DNA from: Neospora caninum Liverpool
Lineage: Eukaryota; Apicomplexa; Conoidasida; Eucoccidiorida; Sarcocystidae
Assembly (NCBI RefSeq): GCF_000208865.1
Contig: NC_018396.1
Span: forward strand, 2,504,630-2,568,629
Length of the DNA: 64,000 nucleotides
Direction: 5' to 3'
In this document: piece after piece, positions 1-11,583 of the stretch
Layout: each line of letters opens with the position of its first letter
Position numbering within the stretch: position 1 is the first letter of the stretch
Position numbers and translations under genes: made by a program
Notes under the pieces: model-generated
The model's input: the letters and a program-made list of their open reading frames with translations, nothing else
Told to the model about the DNA's origin: nothing
Databases searched by the model: none

Positions 1-3000
1 CGTAGCACCTTCGTGGAAAGGTTCCGCTGGACAGAGTGAGATAAAGGGGAGAAACTGCAATTTGTGGAGGTTTCAGGCAGGCTCGGACTGGCCAGGCTAG
101 TGATTGTGATCGTCCGCGTCAGGAAGGCTGGTTTTTCAGATTTGGCTGCAACATTTTCTGAGAGGAAAGACGCAAAAGCGGCCGGTTCTGAGCACGACTG
201 GGAAGAACCAACCCGGCGAGAGCGAGATTACCGCAAAACACAAAGGGAACGGTCCCACAGAGGAATTCGTATGATATCCTCCCGGGAGGAAAGACTAAAG
301 ACGAAACTGTATGTAACGAAAACGGTACGGCTTTTATGCAGCAAAGCTTGTCTGCGAGGACTCCGCAGAGCAGAAGCAGGTGTGTTTCCACCCCTCACAG
401 AGGCGTAGTCCAGAGTCCGAAGAAGTGCCCTAGCAGCAGAGTAGCGGACCTTTGTGGCTCCTCGCGCCAGACGAAAGCTCGTTTTGCTCTCTTGTATTGA
501 CTTCTGGGGTGAGAAAATCTTGAGTATTCTCTTGGGAGACGCCGCCATGGCCCGCTCTTCGTGAGGTCCGGGACACCGGAGAAGTCTTTGAGGGCCTTGC
601 AAGCTTGTTTTTCCAGTTGGTATTCATGAGTCGAGGAAGCAGGAAATACGTCTGTGCTTACTTCCGCTTGTGCAATAGACTGCGAAATCCCGCCTTAGGT
701 TGAGAACAACCCTGGGTGTACATCGTCGCGAGAAGCAAAACGTTTCCGGCTGCAGAGAGAACGAACAAAAGAGCGTTTGTTCCCTTTAGAGCAAGCGTCC
801 TTTTGTGAATCAAGAACCTCTAGAAATCGTGTGGACGTGGAGGTTGGCACTTTCCGTACGCAAGCATCGCGCCAATAGATTCGAAAGAAGACAGGGGCTG
901 GAGTGGTTTATAGCTGTGACGGAGCTGCCTTCCATAGTTTCTGCACATGCTTATGCCCTTCCTGCTGTTGGCAGCCATATCAGAAGAATCTCGCAATTAA
1001 ACGTCTGCTTCGCCTGTTTCGAAAGAAGGCGAGCAGACCAAAGCGTCCTTGAACGGGCAATCATCGCCACAAGCGGTTCTTGGTGGTTGTGTGTAGGGCC
1101 TGCGAACGCAAAATGAGAGTGGAGAGGTGTCTATAACTGCGCATAATACTCGACGTGACGGACAGGGAAATCTTTTTTACACCGTATTAAGGAAGAACCC
1201 ACCATCCGGTTACTTCAGTAACACGGTCACCGACGCTGCTTGGAATTTCTATCTCTACGCCAAACGTAATGGCCCCGTTAAGAGGCAGCTGCCCCCTTCC
1301 ATGCCAGCAAAGATGCATTGTATATATCCAGTGCTGGTCATCCCTTCCTTGATGGTCACGAGCGTGACAAGGCGTCATGTGCTGTTTTTTCCATCCGTTT
1401 GCAATCACTGGCTTTGCAAATGAACTTATTTGAGCCTTTTATCTGTCATGGAGAACCAAGGTAGTGCCCGCCAGTCTCACCCTCCGCATCGTCACATGCG
1501 CAAGCGACGTGACAAGTCCTTCAGCTGTTACTGCCAACAGATGGCACAAAAATATAAAAATGTCGTTCTGATGGTTCTGCCAGAAGTGCGATTGCTATCA
1601 TCAGATAGGCCGCTGGAACACCAAAGCGGTACCATTGAGGGCGCCGTACCAAGTCTGCGCTTCGTGTCCTCGTGTCGACTCCAGTCTCGCTTGAGACGTC
1701 TGTTTTTTATCTGTGAACAGCCCAGAAGGCGAGTTCAATTGCTTGGTCCAGTCTGGAAAACGAAGCTATGTGAAACGCGTTTTCCGTGGTTTCAGCTGCT
1801 CACTGGTATCTCGCATCGAAATCGATCACCCAAACTGGTCCAAAATCTTCCCACTTTCAAGCCTGGTCGGATAGCTGAGAAAGTCCACGGCACAGAGCAC
1901 GGAATCCAAAGAAATTTGCGAGAATTGAGTAAAGCCTTACGCGCCCCTTCTGAAATTGTTCGAAGGCTTTTGCTGTTCCGTCGCTTCTAGTGAAAAGCAG
2001 ACTTTAGGATTCTGCACTAACGGCCAGGATGCCTTGTGCGGGTGTCCCATGGACTATTCAATATGTGACCACTTGTCTGGAAGGGAAACTTCGCTCTTGG
2101 ACTCTCCACTTTTCGCCCCTGGATTGATAGGACGCTGAGAGGGCAAAAGTCCACAACGCTGACTAGTTTCTTTCTCCGGAGTGTTGTATCGTTTAGCGAC
2201 TTTCTCGCATATTTACCAGCCCGCCAAACTGGAACAGCGTGCAATGCAGCAGACAACCGCTATATGGCACATGCAGAGAGTCCTTCCGACGTAAATTTTC
2301 GCATACCCGGTAGATAGATATAAATGTGTTTACACCTACTAGCCCCGGCTGAATGACGCACGCGATAGTGGGATTCGTTTCGACTGATGTGGTGGAAGCG
2401 TCGCCACCTCTCTCTCTCTATCAGACATACTCTTCACCGGAGTTCAGGACGAGCGACACACACATATCACGCAGTATCACGGAACTTCTTGACATACAGC
2501 GAGTTCTTTTTTAACTCAAGCTGTAATCAAAAAGAAGCTGCCCTCCATTTGCCGGTTCTGGATACCACCACAATGTAGAACGACAACCAGCTAACCAGGG
2601 ATAACACACACGCCACTGAAGAGCTCCGAACCTGCTCTCGAGGAACTGATATACATTCGTACCATGAGAAATGGTATATACATAATGGGTTCGCTCACTT
2701 CATAAACATGGGACGCAGCGGCTTGTCTCCACAGCATCCCGCGAGCTGGATGCCTATCTCATTTTTCTGTCGAGAGGAAATGGCAATCACTGAGGCACAT
2801 CTGTTGTGTGATCACATCAGCCAGAACTGCGTACCGAATCGCATAACGCATACATGTATATATATATATATATATACATATATATATCCGAATGGAACTC
2901 GTTTTTGCTCTCGCCAGCGCGCCAACACAACGACACAGGCAGGACCAATATGCTTAGCAGCATGGGCGAGTGTAATTGCATAGCCAATGCTGATCCACAT

Positions 3001-3656
3001 ATTAAAGAAAATGGAAAAGGGGCGCAAACAAGTGGACGATTCCAACCGTTTCTCTCCTTGTTCGTTGAGTGCGAACCGGAACAAAAAGCCCGCGTATTGT
3101 TTCTCACAGACCAGATCCAGCAACACCGTTCAGCCAAGAAAACAGAAGGGTGCTTTTGACAGTAACCTCTATAGATATATGGGGTTACGTATTAACTCGA
3201 CACGATTTGAAATTCGCGACAAACCACGTCGCGAGTCAAAATACGTAACGTTCTAGGACAGATCTGCGTGCATACACATGTGAATATACACACAGCAGCC
3301 CGGCGAATGTTGAAGACGGTCCAGCCACGAAAGAAAATTCATGGACATGGACTGAGTGTTTCATAGTCCTTCGTTCCTTTATGTGGCAGCCGCGATACAT
3401 GGATACTGAGAATCCTGTGCACATATAGTGTGATGAAGACTCATCACTACTGCATACGACGCATGAAATTTTTCGAATCTGTTGCGCTCTGAAACGCGTC
3501 AGCTAAACCTGGTGAGTATCCGTACACGGTAACGATACACTGTGGGCAATCCCCTCACCTTGTTTGCAGGGTAGAAGAAATACAGCATTACGGAAAGGCA
3601 CAATATGCTGATAAATGAGAACGACACCACTTGCAGGCAACAGGTCTATCCACGGA
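1..3656. other. No convincing gene; intergenic or UTR sequence
   Basis: Only short open frames occur here, none with a recognisable motif, good codon bias or a plausible exon chain. The longest (about 186 codons on the plus strand near 1430-1990) reads as low-complexity and contains no family signature. The stretch contains one TA microsatellite at 2855-2887. The left-hand part could be the flank of a gene outside the window, and the right-hand part the 3' UTR of the minus-strand acyl-CoA synthetase-like gene. I see no tRNA or rRNA signature. Confidence 0.5.
2855..2887. repeat. (TA)n microsatellite
   Basis: An alternating TA tract of about 33 bases preceded by ACATG, in non-coding sequence. 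The ACATGTATATA start recurs at other TA arrays in this window (30.85 kb, 48.63 kb). Confidence 0.9.
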
Positions 3657-4528
3657 TCACGGCCTCCTTTTTTCCCCTTGCTTGCCTATTGTAATCTTCA
3701 CCTCTTCTTTCCCCTTCTTTCCACTGGGTATCACATCTTCTGACTCAACGGAATATTCGAACCAGTCAGCAGTCACGAACTGGCTCGGGACCGCTATCTC
3801 GTGAACGCGCAAATGTGATGGCGGGAGCACAATGAATGCCCGTCCGCTCCAAAACCACTCGCCTCTACATCGTAGCACGTCGGTACAGACGAAACAACGC
3901 AAACCTATAAACTAGTTAAGAGAGAATTCCGGCGCTGCGAACTCGGAAAAAGCCTGACAACGAAGCCATACACAAATGACGCGAGGACGTCTGGTCCGTT
4001 GAAGAAGCTGGGTTCGGATGGCATCCTTAAAAAATTATTCAGTATGTACCTCCTTCACACAGCTAATCTTCCTTGCAGTTTCTTTGTTTCCGTTTTCTTC
4101 AGGGTCTCCTGAACTGTGTAATTTTCGCATCTAAATTGCTTTTACTTTTTCTGCCTCCGTGGGGGCTTCCCTCTGCAGTCCCAGATAAGGTAGTCGGGCA
4201 CGTCGTGTCACCAATGATTCCGAGAGCGAAGAAAAGAAGGAAAAGACGGCGCTGAGAGGAAACAGAGGACAAATCTCCCCGACTGCGGAAATATGTACCC
4301 GCTTATCCTCGTTTATATGCCGTGCGCTGCTTTCTCCTTGTCTGTCAATGTGCCTGCGAGCATGCATATAGCACCACATATTTCCTTCAGTATGGCGTGC
4401 CCTGGCAGGTGCATAGCGAACGCATAAAGTTCCATCGGAGATTTACACATACCTGAGCCTACACCTGTACCGGTACGGCAGTCACAATACGGCTTTTGTA
4501 AGTACTGATAAAAATTGAATACGGTCAA
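3657..4528 (-). other. Candidate 3' exons of the acyl-CoA synthetase-like gene
   Basis: After the secure second exon of the upstream gene, two minus-strand frames faintly resemble the C-terminal lobe of fatty acid transport proteins. One at about 4330-4440 reads YAFAMHLPGH, comparable to the family VYGV.VPGH segment. One at about 3657-3860 contains PSQFV after a proline-leucine-rich helix, comparable to the family segment RP.F.R. I could not link them by a phase-consistent intron chain, and the expected TGTFK lysine motif is not visible. They may be degenerate exons, UTR or chance. Confidence 0.22.
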
Positions 4529-5014
4529 TATATAGCGGGAGGCAGATCCACGCAGAAGCTACAACGTGTGCATTGCTTGCCTACTTTCGCGATATACACG
4601 GATCTATCTATCCCTATACATGTATATGGATGCAACAATATATATGCACACATTCCCTGTTAGTCAGTTAGGCCGCCTACATACATTTGAATGGTATGCG
4701 TGCGTCGGTATGAATATAAGCGTCACTGCTGTTCTCTGTACTTACTAAACGCATACACGAGTTCCACATCCATACGAGCATAGGCGGACCTGTTATGGTA
4801 GTGGGGCCCTCAAGGCAGATATTCACACACCTACACGTAGAGACGCAAATACTGCGAAGGCTTGCGCCGTCGCACGCCCGCGCCATCTCCACTGCTTTTT
4901 GCAATCCCGTGGAGGGTGAATTACGATATGCAACCCCCCACGCCCATAATCCCAAGCAGTCACATTCCCACTGACACCAAGAACACTTTCCTTTCCTTCG
5001 AACTGCCGACTCAC

Positions 5015-8000
5015 CAGTGCGTCCAAGAAAGTAGAAGAAACCCAGACGGTCGACGCTCATGAGATCCCCCGACCGGCACCACGCATCGTTGTGGCGGAAA
5101 GCATTTCTGTACACCATCGCACGAGTGACGTCATCGTTGACGAACCCTAACCAATCTTGTCGGTCTGCGAGGTTCACAATCGCTTCGCCTACACACGACG
5201 AAAGAAAGCAAGCCCAATAGCAAAAGAACCATAGAGGGAAAAATATACAGATGACGACTCACATGCACAGGAGACAACGAAAATGTCAGAACAGGAAAAG
5301 AAAGAGGCCGTAAGATGGAGAGGAAAATTTGGGCTGTCAAACTCTTAGGCGCCTAGTAGCCTCACGGGGAAACCTCCTTCGACCCTCAAAAATCGCATCT
5401 AAACAAACTACCGCAGATCAAAAACTACTCAAGAAAAATTGACTCGGTGTAAAACAAATATCTGCTTATTTCTTCTTCAGAAACTTTTCGATCACCAACG
5501 CGTCACTAGTAAGCCGACACTGGGTCCAAACAACACCACACCACAAAATATGAATTTTCCAGTGCACAGCTTTCACCACACATCGAGCAACGCGCCACAG
5601 CCTCACGGCAATCATGCTTCGTATGTGTTGTGTACTGCTTTTGAAGACAAGAGAGACAAGACCAGAGCAACCCACTGGAAGCAGCTTCTGTTCTTCCATA
5701 TGTCTCGTACCGCGCCGCTGATCAAGACTGCTCCGCAATTCAGCATCAAGGCACAAGCCTGTGTGAGGACCCCGGACGATTTCTTGTTTCACTTCGTCGA
5801 ATCGAGCAAGCCTAGCTGTTCCTCGTTCTCCTTGGACAGTGTTGGGAATGAACCCACAGGGGCCCATTTTCCCGAGAGAGTTGATAAGGGGAGAGGAAAT
5901 AGGCCAGTGAGGTCGGTAATAATGCTCCACACAAGTCTTCAAATTCTTGCCGGCTTCCTTTGTCAGACGTGACCAGATGTAACTTGTCATACCATATCCT
6001 ACACACCCTCGGAGGCGGCGGTTCGGAGGAATGGTGGGCGCATTTCGACATTCCGACGCCAAACGCTTCTCTACAGAGCTGTCCCCGTTTTTTTCTCTCA
6101 ATGCGGGTAAGCCGCCAAAGAGATTCGTCAACATTCTCGGACAGTATCCGGTGTAGGTACACTGGAAAGTGTCGATGTCCTGCCAGAAAGCGGGGACGGA
6201 AGGAGAGCACTGACGAGGAAGGACGATGCTCGCGCGGGCCTGTACAACGGCTGCGAAAATTGCTAGACCTCCGCTTTCTTCTTGAATACCAAGAGGGCAA
6301 TATACTCTATCTTTATCCGTCAGGTCCATATGTCTGGCCCACGTGACACCAAAACTCATAACCGTTTTATCGCTCAGTTTAACAGGTACCAGTCGTCGCT
6401 CCTCTTCTCGTCCAGGATTATGTTCACCCTTTTCACCGCCCTGATTCGCTTCCCCCTTCTGCCTTTCTCTGTCCTTGTCGCTCTTCCTGTTTTGCGGAAG
6501 GGGAACAGTGACATAGACGTAAAGTGCAGGGCGAAGGTGGCGGTTAGTTGCTTGCCCAGGGTGCCCACAAACGGCACAGGCAGAGGGCCGCGTGGGTCCA
6601 TTTCCATCTACAACGGATGATTCTTGCTGTTTCTTCTGCCTTTCTGAGGCAAGCAAAGTGCCAATTGCGTCTTCGTGCCGAGTGGACGTACAGTCGCCCG
6701 ACTCGAGACACGCCCAACAAAGGGGAGACGATGAGCACGTTCGGCGGGGGAGATTAAAGACGACGCCCAGAGAGGGAGAACAAGGAGGAAGAAGAAGTTC
6801 TTTCACACGCACGCTCCTTCGTCGGGCTGGAGGCATTTTGCCCTTGGCCGTGCCAAGGGATTGCTCAGATGCAGACGCTTCTGGACGAAGCATCCTTTCG
6901 TCTGTCGGAAAATTAGTCTCGAGCTTCCCGGGTTCTGAATCCCAGTTATAGTACCCTACAGAGACACACGCGGCTTCTCGGATTTCTTCGAGAAGGTTCC
7001 GCTCCTGCGTATTTGGAGGACAATCGTGTGGCAGAGCTGCATTGCCGTAAACAAACACGGGAAACGCTTGCTCATTGATTTCTCGTTTGCCCGTAGGTCG
7101 CTCTACCACTCCTCGTTCCCACCTCGGACCACCCGGCAAAAATGTTTTCTCCCACAGTGATTTGGCCTCCATATCTCCACTTGATTTTCCAGTGCGCCCG
7201 TCCTCACGGCTGTTATTCCTGGCACCCACAGTTCCCGAAGTCTCCGCATCATCATGCGTCTTACATTCTCCTTCGTGATCTTTCAGTCCGTATAGCTCTC
7301 GCAATGTGGGTAGATTTTCGTCGTCGACAAAAATGCAAGTTGGTTTTGCTGCGGCAAGGGCCCGGAAGAGGGAGTGACCCTTCAGGTGCGGAGGAATGAG
7401 CGCGACAACGAGGGAGGCCTTGAGCAAACCCAGCATCATGATAATTGACTCTATACCTCTGGACATAAATAACACAACCACAGCACCTTCTCGGAGTGGC
7501 GCCTGTCCACCGTCAGGTGCACACGCAACGCCGTGTCCTGATTGTTCTGCGTCGACCGGCAGACTTCGACCACTATTATCACCGGCGTTTATTGTGGGAT
7601 CGGGGACCGTCACCCCACTTCCACGCCGTCGGCGGACTTCATCTTCGTCACTTTTCTCTGGATCACACGGGGCTTGGTTTTTAATCTCGGTCTCTTCCTT
7701 CTCGGCTATATCGGAGTCTTCGGCGCGCGGCTTTCTACCGGGGACGGTGATAGGTATCTGCATCACTTCGTCATCGGGGATAAGATTCCTGGTACCTTCT
7801 CGTAACAGCACCTCTAACGTCCCGGCTCCTCGACGGTCTTTGTGGGCCCAGACCGCAACCGCGTTACTCCGCTCATTTACGTGACGGTATGAGAGAGATA
7901 TGTTGGTCTCTGCAGAAAACAGAAATGGCTTTTCTCCTGCATCTACTGCCGCATCTTGGATCCAGTCCGCAAGTGTATATACGCCACTTTTGGCTAGCTG

Positions 8001-8711
8001 CATTATATTTTCTTGGTCTTGGAACAAGCCTTTCCACCATCGCTCTTCTGCTTCTTCCAAAGTCACTCCAGTATCAAGAAGAAGGCGATCGCGATCTGCA
8101 GCGGAAATGCTTACCAGTGTGGGCTTGAATCTATCGGCAGAAAGGTCACACTCTCCGAACTCCGCTTTCGTTCTTTCGTCTCGCGTTTTCCTCCCTTTCC
8201 CCTGCCTTTCCCCTTCGAGAGGCCACTGGGCCGTACCACGTAGGCCGATCTCAGCAGCGACATCTTGACCGTGCCCCTCGTCGCCTTTTGGATTGTCTCC
8301 AGCTTCCCCGAACCTGTCACCTTCAGAGGATCCAAGAAAAGGATCGCAGTCGTCTCCGGAAAAGCGGTTACTTCTGTGTTCTTGAAACCCGTGAGTTGAA
8401 CAACACGCACCCCCCACACTGCTGTCAACTTCACAGTCACCCCCATCGGTCGCGCACATACTTGCGTCACGAGCAGCCCCTGTAACTGAAGAGGCACACC
8501 CTTGTTTGGATCCTGGAATTCCAAGGTAAGGCGGGGATGAGTCCAACGCAGCTGCCGTCAGCCGAACAGGCACCGCACCAGTCGTAAGCGGTGAGTTCAT
8601 TTGAAACAGTGAGGAGCCCGACTGCATCTCGCGGCGAGGTGAGAGAGACACAGGGGGGGATGTCCCACCTTCGGAACATGGAAGTGGGTCATGTTCTTCG
8701 TGATCCATTGC
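5015..8711 (-). CDS. Fatty acid transport protein / very-long-chain acyl-CoA synthetase-like protein, probable pseudoenzyme (3' end unresolved)
   Basis: Two exons are secure: 8711-5672 and 5188-5015, about 1,071 residues, joined in phase 1. The ATG at 8711 (MDHEEHDPL) sits just downstream of a pyrimidine-rich leader; an upstream in-frame ATG at 8873 is possible. Family landmarks run in order. ADWIQDAAVDAGEKPFLF is near residue 240. VVVLFMSRGIE with a hydrophobic segment follows. YCPLGIQEESGGL and TYTGYCPRMLTNLFGG come next, then VGYGMTSYIW near residue 910 and SGDLMSVDRLGFFYFLGRTG at the end of exon 2. Active family members ligate CoA to long-chain fatty acids using ATP. Here the glycine-rich TSGTTG loop is replaced by YVTVPLPQ (about residue 732) and the YGATE motif by YYRPHW (about residue 931), so catalysis is doubtful. 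Large hydrophilic insertions split the conserved blocks. The C-terminal lobe with the catalytic lysine is not securely located. Confidence 0.72.
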
Positions 8712-11583
8712 GAAAAGTAGAAGAAGATGAGATTCGGACCAGACAACACAGAGAGCGCTGTGTGACGTAGAGGGGAGAAAGGAAAGACAAGAAAAAATCG
8801 GAGGAAACCCCTCCCCGATGTATAAGGGCAAACCTGGGGGCGCTGATGAATTCTTTTGGCAGCGTGATGACACCCGTGCACCGTTTGCGATCGAGAGGAA
8901 ATGGACACACGGACTGAAGCACAGTGCAGGAAGGACTGACGATCCTGTAAACGATTTTCAGGAACAATACAGCGCCATTTTATAAATGAGCATCACCGGA
9001 TTACGGCTTGGTGTTCTCGTTGGGTGCCGGCCCGCTTAAATTACGCGGACACACGGGGGAAGACCCTACTCGCTCGGAAACGGTTGAACGACGGAAGTCC
9101 CGAGACTTACACGCGGCCGTATTGTGTACCACAGAATTGCACCCGACAACGGAAGGAAAATCCTTCTCGAATCTTGAAGCAGAAAAGGAACACGGCATCA
9201 GTAGGGGAGTTTACGAACACAGATAGTAGGAAAACCAAATTAGACACAGTAAACAGGAACAGCAGACGATGTGCTAGTCCACGTGTCTCAAATATGCAGT
9301 TTTGTGGAGACCACAACGGCGCAAGCGCGATACCCTAGTCTCGATTTTCCTGCGCTGGAAAAGTGTGTACACGGACATCATTACGTTTTTATTAGTGGCA
9401 CGTTTGTCATTTCTCTGCTCCTTTCTCGTACCCAACAACTTTGCTACTCTTAGCCAAAAAGAGCTGGACAGTGCGCTACCGCTTGTTGATCTGCATCATT
9501 GAGCAGCATTAAAAACGCTCCGCCCCCCCCCCTCGACAGTGGCGCAAGCGATGGCGTTACACTCCCAAACGACATACTCAAGGCAAAAACGGCTGTTGAT
9601 GCATTTCTGACAACCAAGACTCGCAAGGAAAGGAGAGATGGTACCTTAAAAGTGAGTAGCGATGGCTAAGTAGAGGGGAAGGGATTAAAGCGGGAAACGA
9701 AGAAACGCAAAGTGATTTCCTGGAATGAATCCGTAACCGGTGCCTGCTTATGGACCACCTTTTAGAATAGTACAGGTGTATGGAGGCTACTTCACGTCTC
9801 GCTAATAACGGCTTGTGGGGATAACCAACTCGTCGAGGGTATCCCGATGTACCTGTGCTTTTTATTGCAGGCACGATTTATCTAGTACAAAACAAAATGC
9901 ATCCTGGCACTTGCAGCCTCTTGAAGTGGCGTACTGTTTGCTGGAGCGCCTGTGAAGTGCCTTAAATCGCCACGCATCAGAACAAACTTTACTCGACAGG
10001 GTGCGCGTTTCATCCTATCAAAATAAAATCCACCACATTTGGGGTATGGGCTGTAGGTTGACAAGTTTACATATCTGTTGCGACCCCTCCCAGTTTTTTC
10101 TCCTCGTTTGTTAGCAAGCGCCGGTGCGAACTGGATAGGTTCGGGCCGAATGAGTCCTGGACTTGACAGTCCGGAAATTCAATAGCTTAGAACAACTAAT
10201 CGTCTACAGGGTTCCATCTTGAAGCTATTCAGTGGTCTTCAGCCGGTCTCATGTCGGGGGAAAAGCCCTCTGGCGTTTGTTGTGTTTTGAATCGCCAATG
10301 GGAGCGTCTCATGTGGTTGTGGACACTGTTGACCGTCATGACACCGCTTGGAAGAGTGAAACGTTGATGCCTACACGCCTGGTTCGTTGTTTGGGACGTA
10401 CAGACCGGAACATCAGTCTCGTTCCAGTTTTTGTGTACACGTAAAATCCCTCTATGACAGCAAGCTCGGTCATTTGATGAGCAGGCGAACACATCAGTTC
10501 CTCCATACGGAACAAAATAGGGGAATTGCCCGTGGGGCCTTCGGTCGAAGAGAGTATATTCAAGTAGCACAGCTAGTTCGCTGCATACGGGATCGGCGCC
10601 GTTATGTACAGGGACAGGAGAAACGCAACTAGCTTGGAGCGATGAGTCTCTATAACACATGAAGTACAACAGAACTGGCAAGCAGCACCTTCACCAGGGC
10701 CATACCATGGCTATTAAATGATGCTTGCTGTCGTGAGTTAGATCAAGCAAACGAGGGTTGGATGTGTTTCATGCCTGCGTGTTGTCCGTAAACACACTCA
10801 GGTCTGACGAACTGCTGCGGCCGGGCAGCCTGAACACAAGAACGGTGGCCATAAGAGTGCGGCAAGCCATGCAGCGACGCAGTTCTACTTCACCTGCCTC
10901 TTCGGTCGCCCCCCTCTTCTCAATTCTCAAACGCTCATCCCTCCCTACTCTGCTCCTACAAGGAGCAGAAGTACTCTTCACCTTGTTTGCCGACTCCATT
11001 CAACCAATATTCTGGGCGAACAAATGAATGCCAAGTAAAGTCACATCTACTCGAAATGTAGGCACATGCCATGTGCTACACACCAACCTTCTTTCAGTTC
11101 CTCTCTGCTGCTTGGCTTCTGCCCCCACCAGTACAAGCATGACCCATGAAGATAATCTATTCTTTCTCAACCGGCGAGCCGCCTACTTTCTCCACATTCC
11201 CTTGCGTTTTTGGAAAATGTGTCTTCGCACTACAGAAGGGAGGCTACAACAATAGCCATCGGCGTGACCGCAGTGTGATCGGTTCAGCGCCTCTTGTTTG
11301 CCAGCACCGCTGCCCCTTTTACCCCTTGTCTGTGAGTCAACAGGCGAGGCACTGCATCCCCGGGACCCGTCTGTGGAAACCGGAAGGCACTGGAAGTCCA
11401 CGAACTCCCGCTGTCTATCCAGAATTGACAGCAGACGACGTTGACTGAACGGTCCCGTTTTCCGCTCTTCTCCAGTTTCCCTCCAGATTCATAGCTGAGA
11501 TCCGTCGTCACACATCTCCATTCGGTTTTAGAACGCGGGGCGGCAAGAGAACACGCGGTCCTTTGCTTTTTCTCAGAGAGGAG
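8712..11583. other. Intergenic: 5' region of the acyl-CoA synthetase-like gene and 3' UTR of the kinesin gene
   Basis: About 2.9 kb between the start of the minus-strand synthetase-like gene and the stop of the minus-strand kinesin gene. Open frames here are short and lack recognisable motifs. A C-run at about 9520-9532 is the only simple sequence. The promoter and 5' UTR of the synthetase-like gene must lie in the left half, but I see no element I can name with confidence. Confidence 0.5.

Noticed and set aside
1430..1990. Plus-strand frame of 186 codons near the left edge
   Set aside because: Starts at a non-ATG codon, has no motif and no coding-like composition.
3738..3760. TTCGAA-containing word resembling a minus-strand tRNA T-loop
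   Set aside because: Flanking bases cannot form a T-stem and no cloverleaf is possible.
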